From Hoplostethus atlanticus (lineage: Eukaryota; Chordata; Actinopteri; Trachichthyiformes; Trachichthyidae), in NCBI GenBank assembly GCA_034670405.1, contig JAXDDX010000011.1, positions 2,463,501 to 2,527,500 of the forward strand: DNA of 64,000 bases. The letters are read 5' to 3'. Numbering within the stretch: position 1 is the first letter of the stretch; each line of letters opens with the position of its first letter. Position numbers and translations under genes: made by a program. Positions 12,108 through 26,600 of the stretch are shown here, one piece after another. The notes under the pieces are model-generated. The model did no database searches. It was not told the origin of the DNA and saw nothing but the letters and a program-made list of their open reading frames with translations.

Positions 12108-15100
12108 CACCTGCAATAATCAATATGTGTGTCTGCACCTCGATTATAATTAAAAGCAGGCCATTTAAATCAACTCACCTTTAATATTTTATACTAGGGA
12201 GACAGAGTATGGAGACACAGGAGAGAGAGTTCTGGTGGGAATCAGTCCGGTCAGCAGGCTAGTGTGAAAGTAAATTCGCACACAATGCTAGAATTTATCA
12301 TTTATTAGTTATTATTTTGTGTCTGATACTGTGTCGTGTGCCATGAACATGTGTCTGTGTATTGCACAGTGAGCCAGTGAGGCCCTGCAAGGAAGTCATA
12401 AATCTGACCTTGACCAGACCACTGCTATGTGGAGATAGTCCATAGGATCAACCATGTTGTCTTAGTATGGGGAACCAATCATAAGAGACTTCTTTGTTCC
12501 TAAAGAAACTATAAAGATTGTAGTTAGCTGATTTTCAGTGAGAGAGAGCATGCAGAGATTCTGACTTTCTGTAAGGCCTGTTTCAAGGTATTTCTCTCCA
12601 ATATATCTGTATACAATATATTTTTATACTTCAACCTGTCAATGTTTTGTGTATTATTTCAAGAGTTCTGAGTGCTTGTGACACTAGCAGCAACCATAAA
12701 CAGTCAAATATAATTAATTTTTTCTACATTTTTTCAGTCCTTTTGCTGATGTTCTATCCAGAGAGGCAAAGTAGTGAGTAGCTAGGGACTCCATGTCTCG
12801 CTCAAGGACGCTTTGACAGGACACACGACCGGGATCAAACCTGAGATGCTGACTCTAACTCAAGTTTCAAGTCAAGTCTTAAATTCAACAAATCAAACAG
12901 AATCAAAGGCTATATAGAATATAAGTGGGATTTGAGGCGATTTTTAAAAATGTGGGAGCAGATCTGATGCAATCTACGGGCTGCAACCTTAAAATGCCGA
13001 TCTCCCTTAAAGGAAAACTCCACCCTCAGATGCTCGTCCACCGTTATATATCATGAATCTGTGATGTTCAATGGATTCCAGGAGTTATTTTGTGACATTT
13101 TATAATTTACCTTTTTTTTTTTTTCTATACTCCTTCAACCTGAAAACCCCCAGAGAACAAACATGAACATATTGCTGCTGCATTCACGTTACGACAGACG
13201 AAGCAGAAAGACGGAAAGAGTCACATGTTCAACTCACTGGTGAAGCTCTTGGCTATTGCTAGCTAGCTCCATAGCAACAACTCACTAAGTTGCTTCATCA
13301 ACCCAACGACCTGCAGCTGGTATTGTTAGTTAATAACAAATCTGCTAGATTTGTAGGCAGCCAAATTTGACACACCTCTGTTATTAACGTCAGATGGGCG
13401 ATATCGGAGCCTTCAAAACGTTCCTTTACTATTTCCTATTAGGAATTACCACTAGGGAGCTGACGTGGAAGGTTTTTTTTCCCAGCTCACTGAGAATTCA
13501 GAGAAAGGTCCATGTTCACTGCGAGTAGACGAGAGCCGGACCTTCACATCCCAGCCGAAAAATTTCACATCACCGTAGCATGGAGAGGGGCAGTGGGCCA
13601 GAGATAATGCATTGCCTGCCCAGAGTCCAGGAGAGTTTCAATGAGGGTTTTGAAGTCGTCCTTGAGGCTTGCTGATTGCTGTTCATTCAATCCTACATGG
13701 ACGACAACTGCAGAGGTTGGTGAGTGCTCACATAGCAAAAATTAAAGAGGAAATGTCCAAGACCTGGGCACCCGGGCTAGCAGGAAGTTCTGGCGTTAAG
13801 TAGAGGGGTTAGCAAGTAGAGCGTAAGGGAGGAGTTCTGATCACGGCAGCCTCTCCAGCACCTGGAATCTGTGGGAGGAACGTCACCCCCCTTCAATTCA
13901 AAACTTCTCGGATGGTGGACCACGGAGAAACACCAATATTGTCTGGCGTGTCAGACCACCTTTCGCCAGGCGTTTATGAGGAGATTCTGGCAAGCATGTG
14001 TGTCTACCGCAAACATAACCAGAACACGACCAGTGGGCTGGATCGTGGTTTGCTGTTCTATTAAAAAAGTATGAAAAAGTGATTGAGAAACGAAAGGAGA
14101 GAGGTATTTGTGTGTGTGTGTGTGTGTGTGTGTGCGTCTATCGCCCTCCTCCTCATTATCTCCCATCATATCACCCTGCGTTGCCGATAACATCTAAATC
14201 TGCAGTGCCTTCCTCTGTGGCTAGGAGGTGACGAGAGCCCCCTACGCCAGAATGACTAGGCAGGATTTCTCTTCCACTCCCCTCCGTCCCTCCGTCCCTA
14301 CACTTCAACCCACAGACTGACTCACTGCTCTCTGGCTGAAGCCCAGTCTGTCTCAACTCCTCCTCTCCTCTCCCCCAGCGCTGATGATCTAATGCGAACG
14401 GATGCCGAAGCTGGAAAGCTTTCTGCAACACTGCTTTCACCCATCAAATCCCATTCTGATCAGTGGGAAGGACAGGAGACAAGGAAGGATCTGCTTGGAT
14501 TGTTGGAATGTGGCCCGTATACTAAATGTTCAGTAGCACGGCTAAGAAAACCGGAAAACACGCTAGAGAGAAGACACTCACAGATCCCCACCCAAACCTT
14601 GTATTTTTAGATTATTTTTAGTAAATATCTACTGTACTAACTTCGTAATGCTATCAGGCGTGAAGAGAGACTGGTAGCATTGCTTGCAAGAGAGCCGTAC
14701 CCAGCGAGTACCCAGCACCACTGTGTCAAATGAATACTAGTAACATTACACCACCACTGATCCAGGATTCTCTTTTCACCGTAATGTAACGGTCAACTAC
14801 TGTGTAATCATAACTCTCTATCGCCGATCGATATAACTCAATAGTGAATCAACCTTATTTTTCCGGCAGCAGTAACGACGGTTTGTTTGTAATAAATAGA
14901 AGAAGAAATGGATAGTTAGCATGAGCGGTGATATCCACTGTGCTGAGCAGACAAAGAGTAGAGGGCCGCCGACAGACACTCAAACTTGATCTACAGAAAA
15001 ATCGAAGGAAAAGGAATTCACAGTGCCATGCAATACCGATTCGTTGCAAAGTGATCTCTGAGGAGTGCGGCCAGAAAACACCACAGTAACGACCACCTAT

Positions 15101-18100
15101 CACCAACGCTGTCACCAACATTTGAACAACAAGATCTCACAGATTACCGCTTAGGCAAAAAGAAATCGACAGCACACACACACACATGACCTGCCAGGGA
15201 ATTTGATCACTAAATCTTAAAACAAAAATGTTTTCCTTAGAAATATTACACACAGACTTTTTCTTTGACCCCATTTATTTGCACTACTGATGTGTGAAAT
15301 ACAGAACTTACTGACACCATCTTTTTTTTTTTTTTGATGCAGCTGTTTTTTATGGTGTAGTTTTGAGTGTTTGATTTGTGACGTCACTGTCTTTTGTGTT
15401 GTGGTCCGTTAGGGTGTTGCTGTGACAGCTCTCGTTGGATGGCCGTCCTTTTGCTGACAGAGGAAATGGCTGCCTTGTCCTCACTAGCCTGACAAGTTGA
15501 AGCCAAAGATGGAGAAAAAGGAAGACATGAAGGTAGAAAGTAGGGAGAGGAATAGAGAGTGGCAGTGGGTGACCGAGAACTTTTAGAGATGTTACAGACC
15601 TGTCGGATTCAATCCTGCAATGTGTCCGTCCTGAAGAGCCCTCTACTTCCTCTTGTTTCTCCGCTTCCCCTCAGTAACCTTTCCTCACTTCAGACGACGG
15701 CACTTTGAACCACGATCCTCTAATAACCGCCCTGACATCTAAACCCTGTCACGTTGTTTCACATTTGTCAACTATATTACAATCCAGATAACATGGGAGC
15801 ACTAAAACGAAATAAGGAACAAGATGAGAGGTAGTAAGCCCTTTTGAATCAGAGGTGCTCTCCTGTTTAATAGGAGAGTGAAAATAAGGCCTAACAGCTT
15901 TGGAGGCTGGCCTGGCTATGGCGATGACAGGCTTTGGTGTACTGCAGTGGTAGTTGTATCAGTACAGCGTTAGCATCTGTGCTAACAGAATTGGAAAAGA
16001 AGAACAAATGACCTGTGCAGATTCTCCTCGCAAACAACAGCCAACGTGAAAAGTTGAGCAAGCTGCAAAATATCTACACTTGCTCAAGAGCTGCAAGCTG
16101 GTTACTACTGGCTAACAACCTCAGCACGTAAACATTTATTGTTTAAAGGGATTTACCTTTTAGATATTACGATGTGGAGTGATTTCCAGAGCAATTGGGA
16201 TTACGCAAGACAGCAAAGCCCTCAGGTGAAATTGTTGCAAGGGGCAGGGCAACCAGAATAGTGTCTAATGCTGAGATCAACTAGCGATACCGTCTGGCTC
16301 ATGAGGCTGAGGTGCATCTTCTCTCCTGCACATCCACTCTATACATGTTGTGTATGGATGAGGACTGGAGGGAAGGCTCGGGGGAATGAGGAGTGGGATG
16401 TGTCCCCCTTAATCCACTTCTCAAATCCTCCTCCTGTTCTTGTTGCCCATCTCCTCTTACTCCTCTCTTATTCCTCAGGTTTTCTCCTTCCTTCTCGTCT
16501 TCTTCCCACTTCCCACTCTCATACTCCAATGCTCAACTCTTCTTCCTCCATTTTTCTCCCACGGCATTTATATTACATTTTCCTCCCTCTTTCTCCCCCA
16601 GCCTTCAACGTCTTGGGTGACTTTGCGGCGTCCCCCTTCCCGTCTTGACGTCTCCCGAGATTGCAGCGACTCCACTCCCGTCCGCCGCCATGTCTCGAGG
16701 AGGTTGCATCGGACGGCAGCGCTCGCTAAATGTCACAGGCGGTCAAGCGCCTCTGCGAGAACAAAACCCGCCCTAAAAGCCGCTGCCGGCCACCTGTCCA
16801 TCACATCAGTGCTGTCTCAGATCATTGGTTGTGACGGTTAACCCCTTCCCTCTTTTCACTGTGACAGATCACCAACCAATGATATGATTGCCTCTGATGG
16901 GTAATCCTTGCGTCTACGATTGGAGGAGACAGTCGACACCACCTTTCTTGAGGTGAGGTGATTCCACACTTGGTCCTGTATTGGGCAGAAGTGGAAACCT
17001 TCTACCTTACTAATGAAACAAACCTGCCCTGATTGAATCTGAAGTATTTTCGTTTAGTATGAAAGAGTCGGCAACATTCGCAGGCCTGAAGAACGCCATC
17101 TGTCTAGACCTCTCAGGATTTCAGCCTCGTCATGGAATACGCTTCATTTGATGAAGGAGACGTGTATTTTCATCCTTGATAATAAACATCCACTGGATCT
17201 GAATCTTGGAAGTCTTAATTTCACAACCATCCACCATCTCAAAGTGGGTGTGCGTGTGCATCTGTGCATGTGTGTGTGACTGCTGGTGTGTGACATTCAG
17301 GTGTTTGGGTGGGTTTGCACCTGTGCCCCAGTGATGACACTGCATCAAAGTGGGCAAGTGACCCAGATAATGTGTTTTTTGGTTAGAGACCAAAGAGAGA
17401 GAGAGAGAGAGAGGAGAGAGGGAAGGTGCATAGATGGGAGGGGAGAGAGGGAGAGTATCACCAGTGCCCATGATCTCCTTTACCCTGTACATAGTCTTGC
17501 AGGCGCGTGCACACACACATTTGCCAAGCGACATGCCTTCTGTTTGCATACAAAATGACAGTCAGTGAAAATTAACACTTCACGGAAGCGAGCAAAACTG
17601 TAATATTGCTCCTTCTCAGGAAACCACAGTTCGTGTTGCACCATTATGAGCGCGAGGGGGTAGTTGAGAGAGAGAGAATAACAGAGAAAGTGTGTGTGTG
17701 TGTGTGTGTGTGTGTGGAGGGGAGGGGGGAGGGCAGAGAGATGGAGATTTTGACTTAGCTGATGCTCTACTTCCTCACTCGTCGTGTTGTGTGTGTGTGT
17801 GTGTGTGTGCCACTTACCTCTCTTTGCTGAACTTGAGGGAGTGGAGGATGGCTGGTCTCTTTTGCCTCAGGTTCCACAGGTGGACGCTGTCATCTGCCAG
17901 AGCACTCACCAGCGCCCCCTGGCACACAAGAAGGCACATTACAGTTGCAAGTGTAGAAAAAGTAACGTGCTTCAAACACGACACAGGTATGATCATGGAA
18001 AAACACACCTTTGTACACACATATACCCGCAGCCTGCACATATTCTGAGCATTATATAATACAAGCCATAAGGGACTAAATTCTCTAGAAAGTGAAGCAG

Positions 18101-20454
18101 CTCTCTCCCAGATAACGATGATGAATCATAAGATGTATATGTGTGTGTGTGTGGTGTGTGTGTGTAGGAGGCGGTGAAAATCTTTCCCGTCTCCCTAAGG
18201 GTTTGTTTGAACTGCTGAGTCACAGTCACACAGACGCACATGTACACACACACACACACACACAAACACACACCAAGCATGACACACTGCATTGTGCCTA
18301 CTGTGACGCAAATGAAATTCAGTTCTAGTTTGTTTCTTCCATATGGAATCAGATGTGAAGGGGATGGCAACTATAGTACCGCAGCTATTCTACAGCTACA
18401 GCGAATCAACACCTGCCAGCAGCCAAATGCTTTTAAATTGTCACTGTCGACGGTGAATTTATCTACTCTCCCCTTTTTACTTTGGCAGGCGACCAACTAT
18501 TATTTGGTTGTTTTTTTTAGGTGCACGTCTACAAGAACCGTCCTCTGTGTGTTGGTTGGTTTGTGTGTAATGGTTTTTGCAATACACACCGCTCGCTCTT
18601 TAAAAGACCGGCGTGAGAGAAATACAGTGGGCACTCGAACACACAGGGATGAGCAGGCTCTAGGTACATTCACACAACAGGAAGTAGATTTTCTAACTGT
18701 ATGAATTCAATATTTTGTTTGCCGATTATTAGTTACACTAACACTGTGCCACTGCAGCACTTTGATGTTAACAGGTGGAGTTTTTATAGTCAAGGTAGTT
18801 TCATGCACATCCAACATCCAACATCTCTGCTCATGTTAAGTATTTGATGTTACCAGTAAGACCAGTCCATATGTCCTGCCCTATAAAGGCAAGCAGCAGT
18901 TTTTGTGTGTTTTAAGGGTCAAAGGCCATGACCAGGGTTTAACGTACAACATCAACAAAAACCAGACCCCTAAATGCCATTAAATTATATATAATCCACT
19001 TTCGTACCAACAAAATGGCAGCAAATAAACTTGAATACACACACCGTGCCGGAGCATTGCAGCAGCGTGCTGACTCCGCTCTTTTGTTCATCGTTCATGT
19101 CGGGGGTTGCCATGGTGACCTACCTCGTTGATGAGGAACTGTAGCTGGATGACGGCCGCTCCACTCTCATGCTGACAGTAACACTCCACACCTGGACGAC
19201 CAAACCTGATAGGCTCTCTGTCAAGGAACATATCACCGAATGTACCACTGGAGCAAGACAGCACCCAATCTAAATTGTGTGTTTGCGCGTTTGTGTTTGT
19301 GCGTGTGTGTGGGGTATATGTGCAGGCCGTCCACGCATGCATGCATGTGTGACGTGTATGCAATTGTGTTTTATTTATTTATTTATTTTTACCAGCCCGG
19401 AAGAAGAGCCTCAGGGTTTTGAAGGTCATTTACGCAGGTACACCTGACTAAAGGCCATGACATCACTTCCCCTGGTACGTTTCAGTCGGTGACCTTTCCA
19501 CAGAGCTTGAACGTATTCATCACCTAATCATATGGCATTCCTCTAGCCCTTTACACCCCCGCCAGGCCCGAAAAGTACATTCCTTTCTTAAAAATAAAAA
19601 ACGGGTGTAACCACTTCATGACATGGTGACATAGCCAGTTACATACCACAGGGCTAAACAGTGTCATTTTTAGCTAGGGAGCACAAAACGTTGCAAGATA
19701 GCAAATATTAGCATCACCAGAGAGAATATATTGAACATGATCTGTTAAAAAATGCCCATTTTAAATGTCAAGTTATACATGCATTCCTTTTTTCATCTGC
19801 TAGGTATGAATTAATTTTTTGGGAGAATATTATGTACCTAGAATGGAGGCGCCGAAGAACTTTGTACCACTTTGTATATATTTTAGGTATTCAATACAGG
19901 ACCTCAGTTGTCACGATGCTTTCGGTTATGCAGAAAGTGTGGTATGTTGGAGAGAAAGTATGAGGTGAATAAATATATCGTCTCAAAACAAACAAAAAGC
20001 AGTGGAACATCAACGATACTGCAGGCGAGGAATAAAACTATAACAGGGCTGGGCGCTTACAGGGAGAAAGACACAAGAGAGGTTCAGAAACTCATAATAG
20101 AAAATGAATCAGTAGAGAAGAGAGGGATATTATGAGAGCAGATGAGAAAATAACAGCAGGGAGCGACAGGGGGCTGGGGGGAGATAGACAACTCTGATAA
20201 AAGATGCAGAGGAGAGAGAAAACAGGCAGAGAGGGACGGAAGGATGGAGGCTGAAAAAGAGAAAAGAAGGGGATGGGGACAGGAAAGACAGAGAATAACG
20301 AGTTTCCTTTCCTGGGGAGAGTAAATTGGTTGAGCTTACTGATTCTACCCATTCATTTTACCCATGATTCTCAAGACTGGCATGGGGGGTAGCAGTTTTT
20401 CATAGGGGGACGCATAGAGGTGTAACACCCTGAGGACAACAGTATTTCTCATCA

Positions 20455-20511
<57 letters not shown>

Positions 20512-20626
20512 GCGCATGCGGCCATCTAAATAGCCTGCAGAGCGATCCAGCTAAATCACAGTTTCAGTCATACAGCTAAATACAAAATGATGCAGAATGA
20601 CGCGGATACTCTTCAACTACATCGTT

Positions 20627-20669
<43 letters not shown>

Positions 20670-23600
20670 CAAAAGGTAGAGCGCCGTGTTATAGGCAGGA
20701 TGGCTTGGTCCCAGGGACGGTGCATGTAACTGGAAGTGACTTAATTGAAAAACTCTTTCTTAAGGTTGCCTGGCAACCAATCTTCCAGGGCCCAAGAAAA
20801 AGAGAGGGAGGAAAAGGATTTAAGGTTGTGCTTTTTTAAACTGCTGGCTTTGCCTTCCCTCTGAGGAGGCAGCCATCCCAAAAGCACATTATCATAAAGC
20901 ACACATACACTCAGACACATAAAAAAAAGAGAAGGTTTTCTGCTAAATAAATTCAATTCAAACCAAAAGGGGGAAACACCGGCTATTGCACACTTCCTTT
21001 AAGTGAATATTGCCTGAACAATTATCGTAAAAATGCAGCCGGCCTCACTGTCTAAACAAGACTTTCAATCCAACGGGAGAAGAAGAACTATAGGTTGAAA
21101 GAATTTGGGATTGGATTTCACCAGAACTAACTAAAGTTGTCATTCCCCTGCTCTGAAATCTGACTCAAAGAGACCTGAGGAAAGTGAACTTTAATAACTC
21201 ATGACAGTTTCATATCAATACATTTCTATTTTGCTAAACTATCACTAACTGATTATCACAGCAGAGATTCAAACTACACACAGTTTACATTTACCGATCT
21301 ATGATCTATACCTGGTGTTTCCCCTGGCGGTGTCTCTTTGCCTCAATTTCATGCCAGGGAGGAAAAATAACATTAGATTTTTTTTTTGTCGATTGTTGTC
21401 GTATCGCAACGTTGTTTTTTTCCCCACAGGATTACAAAGAATGAGTGAGCCTCGTTCAAGTCGTCTACGTAGTTGCCTCGACATCTCGTTTGCCTCAGTC
21501 CACTCAACCTCTCAACCCCCGTCCACATGCTCAGTGGGAAATGTGTCACAATTGCTGACAAGTGCATTCCTCATTTTGACCGAGCGTGGCCTCTATCTTG
21601 AGCCTCTGCCCCCCCCCACCGCACAACACCACGCTAATAGTGGACAGATTAACCGCGGGCAGAGATAGCAGCGAGGACAGGGGGACAGGCGGAGAGAGAA
21701 AGACGGAAAGAGAGAGAGAGAGCAGAAAGTGGGTCACATCCTCGTGTCTTGTCAAGGTCCGGTGAAACTTTCCCTGAGCTATTTCGGAACTCAAAGCTGA
21801 CTGATATTCTGTTTTTTTTATGTTCCTTCTCATATAGTTGTTTTTTCCAAAGCCACGGGCAACTTTCGTGACAAACAAAGGTGAGTCATTTAAGCATCAA
21901 GCAAAGTGAAGTTGTCAGAAGGGGACTTGCATTGGGCACGGCGGGTAACAGATGGGAGGTTTGTGAAAACGTGTTACCCGGGAATATTTTTGTCGATGTA
22001 ATTGAATCGGGGGTGAGAATGAACCTTGTTTTTCACATGAGAGAAGGGGTCGGCATGCTGCTTGCCTCATACGCCGCTGTGCCTATGTGAGGACTGTGTG
22101 TGTGTGTGTATAAGTGTGTGTGTGTGTGTGTGTGTAACAAACAGAGAGAATGATGAGAGAGAGCAGATCTAGACAGGAGCGGAAAGCTGCAAAACAGAGG
22201 GAAGGGAAGAGATGTGAGGCTAAAATGAGCTTCAAACGAGAACTGGAGGGATGAAAAATGATGAGGAGGATGAGAGATACTCAAAGAGAAAAAGGGAGAG
22301 AGAGAGAGAGAGAGGGATAATTAACAGAGGATAAGGAAGAGGAGGAATAAGGGAGAGAAAGAACCAAAAAAGAGCGAGCCTGCGAGCATTGGGCTGCTGT
22401 GACGTTGGGCCTGGAGTGACGTCAAGCCTAGCCAGTCGTACATCACCCTGCCAGAGAGGGGGGCGGGGCCACGGGGGGCTGTTCTGCACTGGACCCGGAG
22501 ACAGGGACGGGAGAGAGGGAACCGGGCAGACGGAAACGGAGGGAAGGAGACAAAGAAAACCAGAGAGAAAGAGAGAGAGAGAGAAAGGCAGTTGAGCAGA
22601 GTGAAAATACTTGCAAAAGAAATGAAAGATTGCAAGTGGGGTGAGAAAAAAAGAGAAACGAGGGCAGAACAGAGAGGAATGAACCGAGATAGAAAGAGAT
22701 GATGAAGATATCGAGGAGAGTGCGGAGAAAGAGAAAGAAAGAGATGGCTGCATGTAAAAAAAGGCCTTCACAGCGACAACCTAAGCCTTGACAAACAACA
22801 AACCCCACACCGCAAACACAACCAAATCAGGCCTGCGCTCACCGGGGACTCTGCCCAGCTACGTGTCCAAACGGTAGTCGCCTTTCCTGTCTGGATTGTA
22901 ACTCCCTCCCGTCCCGGGGCCCCTGAAGTACTCTCTTCAGCCGCTGCAGCTCATTCAGAATGTGCTGCAGCCTCCCTCGTCCCCACCCTCCCTAAATCGT
23001 CCCGCGTCACCCTGCGTTCCCTCTGGCTGCTTGTATCACATTTTAAAACCGAGCGCACTAAGGCTACTGAGGAAGCTGCATCCCCAATACCTCCAGGCCA
23101 TGGTCCGGCACTCGGCTATCACCAGGCACTTATAGCTCTACCTTCCCTGAGCCGGCCTGGTCATCGCAGTCGCTCCCTATCTTCTCTCATAACCTGAAAA
23201 CACTAAACTCCTCTCTCGGATCACATCCCCCCTCTCCTCCTTTTGCACGTTCCCGTCTTGTTTCAAAATACACTTCACCATTTTATTTTTTCTCAAGCAC
23301 CTCTCTGTCATACGTGATCAATCTGAGGACACAGAAACAACTGTCAGGTCTTCTTGCCCTTCGATAGCTCAGCTGGTAGAGCGGAGGGACAGATATCCTT
23401 AGGTTGCTGGTTCAATTCCGACACTTTTAAATCGCCTTATTGTGAAGGGTAGTTAATGTGGATATCTAATTTTTTTTATTGTCTGTTAAGCTCAGTTAAG
23501 TAGAACATGAGACTCTCAAGCTGAGGGTTGTGAGTTCAAACCTCACATCGTCTTAGTTATCACCTCACTGTCAATTTTATGACCAGTAGTTCTCTTGCCT

Positions 23601-26600
23601 ACCTATGTTGAATTCAACTTATTGTAAGTCTCTTTGGATAAAAGCGTCTGCTAAATGCCTGTAATGTAATGTAATGTTGTCTGGTTGCTGTGGCTTTGCC
23701 CCCTTGCACCTCTCGTGATGCTGCCGATGAGGCTTTATTCAGTAGTTGCACTCAAAATGTAGATATCAAAATGTATAACCCGCTCGCTTACTCGATCCGC
23801 CTTTGCCGTTTCTGGGCGAGTCACCACTTTACAGCAACGCTTTATGGGGCTCTACGCGCGAAAGCATAGCCGACGCGCCCCACCAGGGACCTTTTCTTTA
23901 CAATGCTGACATCGTTTTCCCTGTTGTTGGAGACGTTGGGGAACAAAACACATGCTGTGGACAGAGAGGGCAGAGCATTTTTTCCCCCCCCCTGCTGAGC
24001 AGCACGGTGGTCAGTGAAATTAGAAAGCTTCTCAACTTTAGCAAAAAAAAAAAAAAGAAAAGTGCTTTAAACAGGTTTTCAACTGTCGCATAGCAACAGC
24101 AGGAACAATGACTAGCATCCCACCAAGGAGCCGTTGAGCACCGCTAGCCGGGAAACAATGCGCTCTGTAGACACGGGTCCTCGCCCCTTTGAGCTTTACG
24201 GCTTTACACACAGTAGCTCTAAAGGGGCTACGAGTTATTCATGTTAATTTGTTTTTCTTTCCACCCCCCCCCCCTTGCCAGAGCATTCAGGCAGCACCAA
24301 ATACATGGAGGAGAGAAAGACGAGGAGGAGGAGGAGGGCGCTATCAGACACACATTCTCCTTGTGCATATAAAAGTCACACGTGCAAAAACAGACATAGT
24401 GTATCGTCATGCAATATTAAGGAAACACACACACACACACACACACCCTACCCACAGACCCCCGCACGCAAACAAATACACACACACGGAGCAAAAACCG
24501 AGCTGGTGATTCATTTGCTCAACACGGTCCTTGTATAAATAATCTCCCTCGACACATTTGATTTATTATGCAGGCAAACAATTAAACTGCGATGGGGCCG
24601 CTGAGTATTTGTCGCTGCCTCAGCTTCCACAACGCTCACCTTGAAAGACGTTACCATACACACACACACACACACACACATATAACAGCCCCCCTACATC
24701 TATTATTACAGCCCCTGCACCTAAGATTCATCTAGGTGACATTCTTGACATGCTGAGGTGCACAGTTCAACGTTGCGGTAATCCACGTTCACCTAAAAAA
24801 AAAAAATGAGGTGTGTTCCGAGATTTTTTTTTTTTTTTTCGAGCAGGGGGAGGAGCGATGCTGTGAGCCGCAGAGTGCTCTCGCTAGTTTCTGTGCCTAT
24901 GTGGAGTTAAACCAGATGTAAATTTGTGTACTTACTTGGAGTTCATTGTAGAAAAATCAGACATACAACTAAGACTAAATACTGCAAATGCAATTATTAG
25001 ACAAAACTAAAGCAGTCCTTGACATCACGTGGCGATTGTTATCTCATTCAAGTTGCAGAGAAGCAAAACGCTGAAAAACACAAAAGGCGATTACTGTAGA
25101 ATTCAAACCCTATTGAGGGATGTAGTGGACGAACTGGTCTGGAGCCGAGCCAGCGCAGGAGAAGAAAGCATAGCGGTGGTGTGCAGTAAGAATTGAACCC
25201 CCCCCCCTCCCCTCCCCCGTGCTGCAGGGATGATGTGGGTTGCTGGTTCCTGGAGCATGGCCAGATCTACCCAGTAGTAGGGTGTTAATAACCCCGGCCA
25301 TCATCTAATTTTAGCAGGGCTACTCTGCACTCAGCTACTGTACAGCCATTCAACTGAAAAGAGATGGGAGAGAGTGGGGAGGGAGAGGGAGAGAGAGAGA
25401 GAGAGAGAGAAGGAACAAAGGAAAAGGAAGGATGGAGGCTTGCAAGTTCGGAGGGAAGGAGAAATAGATGGAAGGAGGTAGGGAGGGATAGAAGGGAGGG
25501 AGGGTAAACTATGGGGGAAAAAAAAGGCGAATCAGCAGAAAAGGTTGTGGCCAAAGCCCTTCAGCGAAAGCGTGCGGAGCATAGGAAGAGGATGAGAGAG
25601 AATGAAAGATAGAGAAGGCTAAAAGAGGGAGAAAGGGGAGAAACGGCGAGGGATAGAGGGAGGGAAGAGAAAGAGACAGAAGACAGAGGAGGGACGAATG
25701 AAAACCCCCAGGGAAGGAAAGGTTGCGCTACCGTAGGAATAGAAACGAGAAAGACAAGTCAACATTTCACCGGGAGGTTTCTAAAACACATCTGGGACTC
25801 GTCCATCAACGCAGGAAGACACGTGTGAAATGATGCAACGCTAAAATGCCAAATGAAAGACAAGAGGTACCAGAGAAACCAGTTCTGTCGTGATAGCAAC
25901 AGGGAGCGAGAGGTCGTTTTCCCGAGAGGTGACGGTTACAAAGCTGTCAACAAAAAACGTGCACAAGTCACATTTTTTTGTGAGTATTGTTCAGGGCTCC
26001 GTGCATGTCACACATAGCACACAATCACCCGGGGGGGACAAGGTGAGGATGTATTAAACATGGATTGGGTCCTGGCCCCCTGGCAGAGTACAAGGGCACC
26101 CAGCTCAGACCAGCAGTACATCAGCACTCTGAACCCCACTAGGCCAATTACAGCATGAACTCTGAAACGGGCCGAACCCTCTCTGCTCACTCTGCAGTCT
26201 GCCTCACGTCTGTCCTCGGTGACTTTCAACTTCACTGTAGTTTCAAAAATTAGGCTACAGTACCTGGTGACTTGTACAATGCTGGAGAGATGATGTACTG
26301 TGTGTGTGTGTGTGTGTGTATGAGAGAGTGTGTCAGACCGCTGTGCAAAACTAAACCGAGGGAGACAGAACTGCACTTGATCGGCAACACGACCCGACAC
26401 ACCGCGGTGCCGTGCTGGAAAGCAAAATGTGAACAGGGGATTATCCATCATGTGCCAAGAGGCCGCTGCTTCTGGAGCCGCGTGTGTTCCTCTGCTGGCC
26501 TCGGATTGAATCCCACCAAATATCCACCATCTGAAAATATCCCTTGTGCCACGATGTAGGGTGAGCGTTATGTTGAAACCTTACTTGGATGTTAAAAGGA

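Larger units (their letters stand above)
9417..17817 (-). other. stxbp5 intron 4
   Basis: About 8.4 kb. From left to right it holds a (GA)n run (9451-9466), an inverted-repeat element (10098-10469), (AC)n at 11137-11194, (GT)n at 11648-11690, (CT)n(CA)n at 12019-12104, a SINE-like repeat (about 12738-12868), an esterase-type retroelement ORF remnant (about 13520-13790), (GT)n at 14106-14134, a pyrimidine-rich block (about 16405-16612), (GA)n at 17394-17413 and (GT)n at 17691-17715. The stretch 14200-16260 shows no recognisable gene or repeat. Confidence 0.8.

Noticed and set aside
13010-13480. DNA transposon with ends GGAAAACTCCACC and TTCCACGTCAG
   Set aside because: The proposed inverted ends match too poorly, and the A/T runs explain most of the similarity.
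22232-22771. 179-codon minus-strand ORF rich in Ser, Leu, Phe and Pro
   Set aside because: Low-complexity translation of the complementary strand of a polypurine tract. No domain.
23358-23426. Functional tRNA-Tyr gene
   Set aside because: The anticodon is lost and the 3' acceptor strand does not pair with the 5' strand.
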